NCBI GenBank assembly: GCA_937894185.1
Contig: CALCSA010000149.1
Location: 1-5,010 of the forward strand
From: an uncultured Clostridia bacterium
Lineage (GTDB): Bacteria > Bacillota > Clostridia > Oscillospirales > Ruminococcaceae
Direction: 5' to 3'
DNA: 5,010 nucleotides
How positions within the stretch are numbered: the first letter of the stretch is position 1; every line of letters starts with the position of its first letter. Of this stretch, positions 1 through 3,911 are shown one piece after another. The notes beneath the pieces are model-generated. The model worked only from the letters and a program-made list of their open reading frames with translations. It ran no database searches and had not been told where the DNA came from. Both the position numbers and the translations under genes were made by a program.

Positions 1-577
1 AAGTTTCTTGGCTCATCCCCAGTTGAGAGGCCAAATCCCCCTTGGTCATGGGCAGAAGGATTTCCTCTTTGCCCTGCGACAGCTCCAGCAGGGCCCCGGT
101 CACCCGCCGGGCAACCGAGCCAAAGCTAATGGCTTCGATTCGGGTTTCCGCTTTTTCCAGCCTTCGGGAAAGCTCATCCATTACCTTAAAGGCAATGGAT
201 GGATATTTTCCCATCAGCTCCTTGAGCCGCTCTCCTTGCAGAACGCACATGGTGGCGGTCTCCAGCGCCTGAGCGTTGTCGGTGAAGGGTAGGGAGGAAA
301 AAAGCGATAGCTCTCCGATAAATTCGCCCGGCTCAACCAGCCGGAGAACCTGCTCTTTTCCACTTACATTTAAGCGGAAGAGTTTTACCCGGCCGGTGTA
401 AAGGACAAAGAGCGTTCCGCCCTCGTCGCCTGCCCTGTACACCATTTCCCCTTTTTCGAAGCTGCGGGAGGATGCTATCTCCGCAATCTCCAGTCTTTCT
501 TCGCAATTTAGGCTGGCGAAGATGGGCACATGATCGATACAGCTTGCGTGGCTTTTACAGTGATGATTGCACTGCAT
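1..577 (-). CDS. Crp/Fnr-family transcriptional regulator, FNR-like cysteine set (3' end beyond window)
   Basis: A cytoplasmic DNA-binding regulator of the Crp/Fnr superfamily; 192 codons are present and the end of the HTH domain is missing. Residues about 18-125 form the cyclic-nucleotide-binding-type beta-barrel (YRAGDEGG near 47-54, GEFIGELSLF at 84-93). Residues about 126-155 are the charged dimerisation helix, and TKGDLASQLGMSQET (178-192) is the start of the winged HTH. Cysteines at 3, 7 and 13, plus C111 in QALETATMC, align with FNR C20, C23, C29 and C122, though the first spacing is CX3C instead of CX2C. E191 in the recognition helix matches the FNR glutamate that reads TTGA half-sites. 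This suggests, but does not prove, an Fe-S oxygen or NO sensor. The ATG at 577 is chosen because AAAGGAGG (586-593) lies 8 nt upstream. Family confidence is high; the sensing mode is inferred. Confidence 0.93.
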   Translation of the reverse strand, partial: MQCNHHCKSHASCIDHVPIFASLNCEERLEIAEIASSRSFEKGEMVYRAGDEGGTLFVLYTGRVKLFRLNVSGKEQVLRLVEPGEFIGELSLFSSLPFTDNAQALETATMCVLQGERLKELMGKYPSIAFKVMDELSRRLEKAETRIEAISFGSVARRVTGALLELSQGKEEILLPMTKGDLASQLGMSQET

Positions 578-670
578 CTGCGCTCCCTCCTTTCATCGTG
601 TTTTTATATTTAGATGTTCCATATGCCAGTTCAGGCTCGCCCCATAGGAAAGCTTGCGTATATTGGCGCA

Positions 671-738
671 TTTGCTTTGCGGTTATCTGTATCTTGCACT
701 CCTATTATACAGCACATTGATTTGATTGGCAAAGCAAA
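671..738. repeat. 10-bp perfect inverted repeat bracketing the Crp/Fnr promoter
   Basis: TTTGCTTTGC (671-680) and GCAAAGCAAA (729-738) are exact reverse complements 48 bp apart, centred on the -10 hexamer. One arm overlaps the -35 and the other lies in the early leader. They could be two operator sites on opposite faces or arms of an RNA/DNA loop, but no known regulator site was recognised and chance is possible. Confidence 0.4.
704..732 (-). promoter_or_regulatory. Sigma-A promoter of the Crp/Fnr gene
   Basis: On the minus strand a -35 TTGCCA (727-732) and a perfect -10 TATAAT (704-709) are separated by exactly 17 bp. Transcription would begin near 697, giving a leader of about 120 nt before the ATG at 577. 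The spacer holds a tandem pair of TTGAT half-sites on the plus strand (717-726), the half-site sequence recognised by FNR-type proteins, so autoregulation is possible. Confidence 0.8.
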
Positions 739-829
739 ACCAGCTTGCCCGATGCAGCCCGGCAGCTTTCTGAAGCCCTGAAGGCCCATGCGTTTCCGCC
801 CAGCCAACCTCCTTGCGCAAAAGGCCCTC

Positions 830-1114
830 TTACAGGGGTGAATGATTTCCCCCGCATCCCCCGGTTTCCGGCTTCCCATCATTTTTCATTGTAAGCGCCA
901 CGCCCTCATGTTTGATAGTGACGTTGATATTATCATAGCGGTAAGCGTTGACCATTAGATGGATGGCAGGATGTTCCTCTGTCCCCGCATTGCTGACGAT
1001 GCCTCCGCTGACCGTAACCGCTATGTTTTCGAGGATGTAGCTATAGCTATAGATGTAGATGGCGCAGCCTTCTATGCTTTGGCTCCAGTACTTTGATGTG
1101 CGTATATTGCCTTT
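830..1114 (-). pseudogene. Start-less reading frame, probable decayed gene fragment
   Basis: A minus-strand frame stays open for about 94 codons to a TAA at 830-832. It has no ATG, GTG or TTG before an internal ATG at 955, which would give only 41 residues and has no clear ribosome binding site. The peptide has alternating hydrophobic/polar runs typical of beta-strands (IAVTVSGGIVSNAG, then NINVTIKHEGVALTM) and ends in a Gly-rich tail (GGCGGNHSPL). I do not recognise the family; the strand pattern vaguely resembles repeats of secreted beta-helix proteins. Its upstream end runs, in another frame, into the transposase-like remnant. This fits a gene whose 5' part was lost at an insertion-element junction. 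It could also be non-coding sequence that is open by chance. Confidence 0.35.
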
Positions 1115-1118
1115 TCAT
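1047..1118 (-). pseudogene. IS3-type transposase OrfA N-terminal remnant
   Basis: A minus-strand ATG at 1118 opens a 23-codon frame starting MKRQYTHIKVLEPK, then a few unrelated residues and a TAG at 1047-1049. The opening resembles N-termini of IS3-family OrfA proteins, which commonly begin with a basic stretch followed by YTHIK/YTHVK and a glutamate. The HTH that should follow is absent, so only the element tip would remain, with a junction near 1075-1080. AGGGGG lies 8 nt upstream of the ATG, inside the 3' arm of the adjacent stem-loop. The similarity is recalled, not searched, and is short. A functional leader peptide is the alternative. Confidence 0.45.
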
Positions 1119-1124
1119 ACAATT

Positions 1125-1169
1125 GCCCCCTGTCGTAGTTTCCTATCCTACAACAGGGGGCGTTTTTTT
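1125..1169 (+). terminator. Rho-independent terminator-like stem-loop (plus strand)
   Basis: GCCCCCTGT (1125-1133) pairs with ACAGGGGGC (1153-1161). After one C/A mismatch, GTAG (1135-1138) pairs with CTAC (1148-1151) around a 9-nt loop. A run of seven T (1163-1169) follows on the plus strand, as in an intrinsic terminator. No plus-strand gene precedes it in the window. On the minus strand the hairpin lacks a T-run, but it encloses the AGGGGG ribosome binding site of the IS-like ATG at 1118. It may therefore be an element end that blocks outside transcription or hides the transposase start. Confidence 0.65.
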
Positions 1170-1310
1170 CTCAATGTCCGTTTCTCGGGTTGCGGTCCAC
1201 TACCCCCAAGGGCGTTTTTGATTCATGATGCCAACCGATCCAACCGCTTTTCGTCACATTGTTAGGCAGCAATGTCTTGGGGCGGTTCTCGGGGAAATGG
1301 TAGAAATGCC

Positions 1311-2072
1311 TCACTCCCGGAAGGCTTCCTCCACCGGGCCGGGGAGGCTTTCCTCCATGCTGTTCGGCAGTTGGGGACAGTCCTCCTCCAGGTCGCCTTG
1401 AGCGGCGGGTTCCTCCGCCGGTGCTCTGCCTGCCCGCTGCCGGAAGGCCTGCCACGACTCGGTCAGGCTGGTGTGGTGGACAGCCTTGGGATCGTAGCGG
1501 AACAGGTCGAAGGCTCCTTGGAGGAAGAAGCCGATGGTGAAAGCGGAAAGAACGGTGCCTGCCCCTACCTTGGCACCCATCAGCCAGCCCAACAGCACCG
1601 CGGTGATTTCCAGAATGGTCCGGCAGGTCCCCGGCACCACCCCCAATGGCCGGGAAACAGCCACCATCAGGGAATCCCGGGGCCCGGCCCCCATGGCGGC
1701 GGCCATATAATAATAGGTGCCCAGCGCCAAAATCGTCTGCCCTGCCAACATCATCAACACTCCGCTCCACAGATGCTCCATTGAAGGGATGAGGCGAAGG
1801 CTTTGGATAAGGTCGATGAGCAGGCCGGGGAAGATAACATTGGCGATGGTGCCCAGCCCCAGTGGCTCCTTTAGGAAAAAGGAGATAAGGGTGGCGGCGA
1901 TTCCCACCAGAATGCTGCAGAAGCCAAAGGATAGCCCTGTAACGTTGCTCAGGCCCTGATGCAGGCAGCTCCAGGGGTCCAGGCCGATGTTGGCCTGATA
2001 CATTGCCACTATGCCAATGGAGGAAACCACCTGCCCCACCATGAGGTAAATGCTCCGTTTCCGATCACTCAC
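1311..2072 (-). CDS. YczE/YitT-like multi-pass membrane protein
   Basis: An integral membrane protein of 253 residues, of the uncharacterised YczE/YyaS/YitT-type family; its transported substrate, if any, is unknown. Hydrophobic segments fall near residues 8-25, 48-67, 74-92, 100-126 and 153-190, giving about five helices. Family hallmarks are the ANIGLDPWSCLHQGLS motif (28-42) and MGAGPRDSLMVA (127-138), two similar half-motifs suggesting an internal repeat. After about residue 195 comes a soluble tail of some 55 residues rich in Glu, Pro and Ala, longer than I expect for this family. The GTG at 2072 is preferred over an in-frame TTG at 2090 because GGAGGG (2080-2085) sits 7 nt before it. 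It is the last gene of a three-gene operon, 14 bp after the acetyltransferase stop, so translational coupling is likely. It may export or import a compound linked to the acetyltransferase or lyase; that is inference. Confidence 0.88.
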   Translation of the reverse strand: MSDRKRSIYLMVGQVVSSIGIVAMYQANIGLDPWSCLHQGLSNVTGLSFGFCSILVGIAATLISFFLKEPLGLGTIANVIFPGLLIDLIQSLRLIPSMEHLWSGVLMMLAGQTILALGTYYYMAAAMGAGPRDSLMVAVSRPLGVVPGTCRTILEITAVLLGWLMGAKVGAGTVLSAFTIGFFLQGAFDLFRYDPKAVHHTSLTESWQAFRQRAGRAPAEEPAAQGDLEEDCPQLPNSMEESLPGPVEEAFRE

Positions 2073-2079
2073 GTTGTTT

Positions 2080-2085
2080 CCCTCC
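2080..2085 (-). promoter_or_regulatory. Ribosome binding site that sets the GTG start of the membrane-protein gene
   Basis: GGAGGG on the minus strand lies 7 nt before the GTG at 2072. Its last bases fall just after the acetyltransferase stop (TGA, 2087-2089). An upstream in-frame TTG at 2090 overlaps that stop as TTGA but has no ribosome binding site of comparable strength, so the GTG is the better start. Confidence 0.75.
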
Positions 2086-2086
2086 G

Positions 2087-2863
2087 TCAACGGCAGCGGT
2101 TGAAATACAGTTCCCCCCAGCGGCCGGTTTCTTGATACCCAATGGAGCGATAAAGAGCAGCCACCTCATCATAGCCGCTGATCAGCACCGGGGTTTTGCC
2201 CAGTTCCAGAACCCGGCGGGTCAGAAAGGCGGACATCTGGCGGCCATAGCCCCGGTTCCGGTACGCAGGCAGAACCGCCACCCCGCCAATGGCTCCTGCC
2301 ACGTCATCCTGAGACAGGATGCGCCCGGTTCCCACCAAACGGCCCTCCGCCTCCAGAGCGTAAAGCTCGGTGAGTCCCAGTTCCTGCCAACGCTTTAATT
2401 CGGCGGACCATGGGGCGAATTGCAGATGCTCCTGATAATAGGAATGGCTGCCCTGCAGGATGCCAAAGACAATCTCCGGCGCAGGATCGGGAAGGATGCG
2501 AATACCGGAATCCTCCTCCGGGAAAATGGGAGCGATACAGTGCATAAAAAAAGAGCTTTCCAGATCGCCGCCCAGCTTCTCCTGCAGGCGGACGCACAGA
2601 GCAAGGGTAGAGTGTACCTCTGCGATTTCGGTGTACTCCGCGATGAACGGTTCCAGTGGTCCCAGATCGGCGATGCCGGGGGAGACCACGGTGAGGACGT
2701 TTTCCGCCAGAGAGAGGGCGGCGGGGGCGAAGCCTTCCAGCAGAAAGCTCCGGGCTGTACCGGCGATGTGGGCGCACAGGCTGCGGGAACCAAAGAGCCG
2801 CTCCCCGGCGCACAGCTCCCGAAAGCGGGGAAGGTTCCCGGCGGTAACCGGCAAACAGCTCAT
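2087..2863 (-). CDS. GNAT-family N-acetyltransferase
   Basis: A 258-residue cytoplasmic enzyme expected to transfer an acetyl group from acetyl-CoA to an amine; the substrate cannot be told from sequence. The GNAT fold occupies roughly residues 130-258. Strand-forming VGTGRIL (177-183) leads into motif A, GGVAVLPAYRNRGYGRQM (193-210), whose RxxGxG (R202, G205, G207) is the CoA pyrophosphate loop. Motif B follows as ALYRSIGYQETGRWGELYF (236-254). The first 125 residues are weakly conserved to the eye and may be a degenerate second GNAT-like half or a substrate domain. The ATG at 2863 is chosen because it overlaps the regulator stop as ATGA and has AGGAGG 7 nt upstream; longer in-frame starts would lie inside the regulator gene. 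Tight coupling to the regulator indicates a shared role, possibly modifying or detoxifying an amino-acid-derived amine (inference). Confidence 0.9.
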   Translation of the reverse strand: MSCLPVTAGNLPRFRELCAGERLFGSRSLCAHIAGTARSFLLEGFAPAALSLAENVLTVVSPGIADLGPLEPFIAEYTEIAEVHSTLALCVRLQEKLGGDLESSFFMHCIAPIFPEEDSGIRILPDPAPEIVFGILQGSHSYYQEHLQFAPWSAELKRWQELGLTELYALEAEGRLVGTGRILSQDDVAGAIGGVAVLPAYRNRGYGRQMSAFLTRRVLELGKTPVLISGYDEVAALYRSIGYQETGRWGELYFNRCR

Positions 2864-3552
2864 GCCTCTTCCTCCTGCTGGGCCTTGCCAAGGTAGCGGT
2901 AGATGCTGGCGGGGGAGGAGCAAAGGATGCCGGCAACGTGGGTGACCGCGCCCTTGAGCCGGAAGATGCCCTGCTCCTTCAGTTTGGCGACGATGCGAAT
3001 CTTTTCGTTCTGCGTCAGCTGGTCCACCGACACCCCTTCCTCGTCGAGGATTTCCTGAATCACGGTGTTGGCCGTCGAGGTCAGCGAATCGCCAAAGAGT
3101 TCGGTTTCCTCATCATCCTCAAAGCTGCCCAGAATGTCACTGCGGATGACGATGTTATTTTCCACATAGCTGTCTGGGTGAATGAGCTGGAACAGTTTGC
3201 TGGAAAGAGCCTGAAATTCGCTGTCATCAAAGTTAATGCAAAGCATTCCCACTAGTTTATTGTGCTCATCCTTGATATAATAAGTAGAAGAACGCAGGGT
3301 TTTGTTGCCCTTGGTCAAACCGATATAGTTGGTGTGGAAGTCCCGGCCGGCGGCGTTTTCCATCATGGCCTTCATGGCCATGGCGGTGGGCGGGGAGTCC
3401 AGATCCCGGCCGCTGATGGAGCCGTTGACGATGGCGACGATGGAGCTTTCCTTCCCCCGTATATCGTGGAGGGTGATCTCGAAGCTGGGCCCCAGAGTCA
3501 GCCCCAGAAACTCCACCAGCTTGGTGTATTGCTTTAGCATGGTACGGTTCAT
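2860..3552 (-). CDS. YheO/DauR-like PAS-HTH transcriptional regulator
   Basis: A 230-residue DNA-binding regulator. Residues about 5-113 match the YheO-like PAS domain, with GPSFEITLHD (21-30), NGSISGRD (43-50), RSSTYYIKDEHNKLVGMLCINFD (87-109, key residues R87, Y91, C105 and N107) as recognisable blocks. An acidic linker (EDDEET, 145-150) follows. Residues about 165-222 form the C-terminal HTH of this family, ending in FRLKGAVTHVAGILCSSPAS (197-216) and IYRYL. DauR, a characterised relative, represses D-arginine catabolism genes and responds to that pathway, so an amino-acid-linked signal is plausible here. The ATG at 3552 follows GAGGTG (3558-3563) by 5 nt. It is the first gene of the leftward operon and is divergent from the lyase, the usual layout for a local regulator. 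Its ligand and target sites are not known from sequence. Confidence 0.9.
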   Translation of the reverse strand: MNRTMLKQYTKLVEFLGLTLGPSFEITLHDIRGKESSIVAIVNGSISGRDLDSPPTAMAMKAMMENAAGRDFHTNYIGLTKGNKTLRSSTYYIKDEHNKLVGMLCINFDDSEFQALSSKLFQLIHPDSYVENNIVIRSDILGSFEDDEETELFGDSLTSTANTVIQEILDEEGVSVDQLTQNEKIRIVAKLKEQGIFRLKGAVTHVAGILCSSPASIYRYLGKAQQEEEA

Positions 3553-3623
3553 TGTGTCACCTCGTTGATAAAATGGGGGCAAGCGTACTCTGTCAGCCCT
3601 TAAAATTACATTTTTCTAACAAT

Positions 3624-3652
3624 ATCATATCGTGGAATTTGAAAAAAATCAA
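3624..3652 (-). promoter_or_regulatory. Sigma-A promoter of the regulator-acetyltransferase-membrane protein operon
   Basis: On the minus strand TTGATT (-35, 3647-3652) and TATGAT (-10, 3624-3629) are separated by exactly 17 bp in an AT-rich setting. Transcription would start near 3617, leaving a leader of about 65 nt before the ATG at 3552. The promoter is overlapped by an FNR-box-like sequence at 3639-3652, and the heptamer ATCATAT covers the -10. Confidence 0.75.
3639..3652. promoter_or_regulatory. FNR-box-like operator over the operon -35
   Basis: TTGAAAAAAATCAA matches the FNR consensus TTGAT-N4-ATCAA at 9 of 10 fixed positions. Its centre lies at about -28 relative to the predicted start, so a bound protein would block the promoter. 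The A-run makes a chance match fairly likely. Confidence 0.35.
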
Positions 3653-3668
3653 GAGAAGAAACTTGTAA

Positions 3669-3691
3669 ATATGATAAAAAAAGAATCATAT
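3669..3691. promoter_or_regulatory. Candidate operator: 7-bp inverted repeat ATATGAT-N9-ATCATAT
   Basis: ATATGAT (3669-3675) and ATCATAT (3685-3691) are perfect reverse complements around a 9-bp A-rich spacer. The same heptamer ATCATAT occurs again at 3624-3630, on the operon -10. The arrangement suggests a dimeric regulator with a second half-site at the promoter it represses. The PAS-HTH protein encoded next door is the natural candidate. AT-rich sequence raises the chance rate. Confidence 0.4.
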
Positions 3692-3709
3692 ATAGGGGAC
3701 ATAAAAATT

Positions 3710-3726
3710 TGTATATAAACTATACA
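3710..3726. promoter_or_regulatory. Candidate operator: 6-bp inverted repeat TGTATA-N5-TATACA
   Basis: TGTATATAAACTATACA is a perfect two-arm palindrome with a 5-bp spacer. It is centred about 86 bp upstream of the predicted lyase transcription start, a position typical for an activator site. It lies in the middle of the divergent control region and could serve either promoter. Confidence 0.4.
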
Positions 3727-3768
3727 GTGACTAGTGGATAAATTTGAGCAATGGTTCACAATAACCTC

Positions 3769-3797
3769 TTGACAATGCAGGGGGATGGTGATAAAAT
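3769..3797 (+). promoter_or_regulatory. Sigma-A promoter of the tryptophanase-like gene
   Basis: A consensus -35 TTGACA (3769-3774) and -10 TAAAAT (3792-3797) are separated by 17 bp, with an extended -10 TG at 3789-3790. Transcription would begin near 3804, giving a leader of about 108 nt. The near-consensus strength suggests that expression is limited by repression or by the leader and not by polymerase binding. Confidence 0.82.
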
Positions 3798-3881
3798 TAT
3801 TCTCACAAGGTACTGTCCGCCTGTCGCAGAACCTGACGCTCCCTATCAGCTCTCGACGACCGGGGTATCCTCATAATATCA

Positions 3882-3894
3882 GACGCGCTGCGTC
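3882..3894 (+). promoter_or_regulatory. Small leader hairpin upstream of the lyase ribosome binding site
   Basis: GACGC (3882-3886) and GCGTC (3890-3894) form a 5-bp stem with a GCT loop, ending 7 nt before GGAGG (3902-3906). TGACGC at 3834-3839 could pair instead with GCGTCA (3890-3895), so two exclusive folds are possible. No T-run follows, so it is not a terminator. Regulatory function is speculative. Confidence 0.3.
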
Positions 3895-3911
3895 AAATAA
3901 TGGAGGTAATT

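Larger units (their letters stand above)
578..1310. other. Gene-poor intergenic region
   Basis: This stretch separates the Crp/Fnr gene from the end of the membrane-protein gene. It holds the Crp/Fnr promoter and leader, a start-less reading frame (830-1114), an IS3-like OrfA remnant (1047-1118) and a strong stem-loop (1125-1161). I see nothing supportable in 739-829. In 1170-1310 there is only a short tandem repeat (CCAACCG twice at about 1231-1246) and a weak CATTG/CAATG stem near 1257-1274. No convincing T-tailed terminator for the leftward operon was found. Confidence 0.6.

Noticed and set aside
631..882. Minus-strand 83-codon frame across the Crp/Fnr promoter
   Set aside because: It has no ribosome binding site at a usable distance, runs through a near-consensus promoter, and its translation resembles no family.
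1041..1052. CTATAG tandem (CTATAGCTATAG)
   Set aside because: A two-unit simple repeat inside the pseudogene-like region, with no structure beyond local slippage.
1231..1246. Tandem CCAACCG repeat
   Set aside because: Only two short copies with no nearby promoter or related repeats; compatible with chance.
1171..1770. Long minus-strand open frame and an opposing plus-strand frame (1272-1784) over the membrane-protein gene
   Set aside because: Both lie in other frames of the YczE-like gene, have Gly/Arg/Pro-rich low-complexity translations, and lack family motifs or ribosome binding sites.
3769..3911. T-box or other known riboswitch in the lyase leader
   Set aside because: No specifier-loop/TGGNACC-type antiterminator sequence and no T-tailed terminator are visible in the 108-nt leader.
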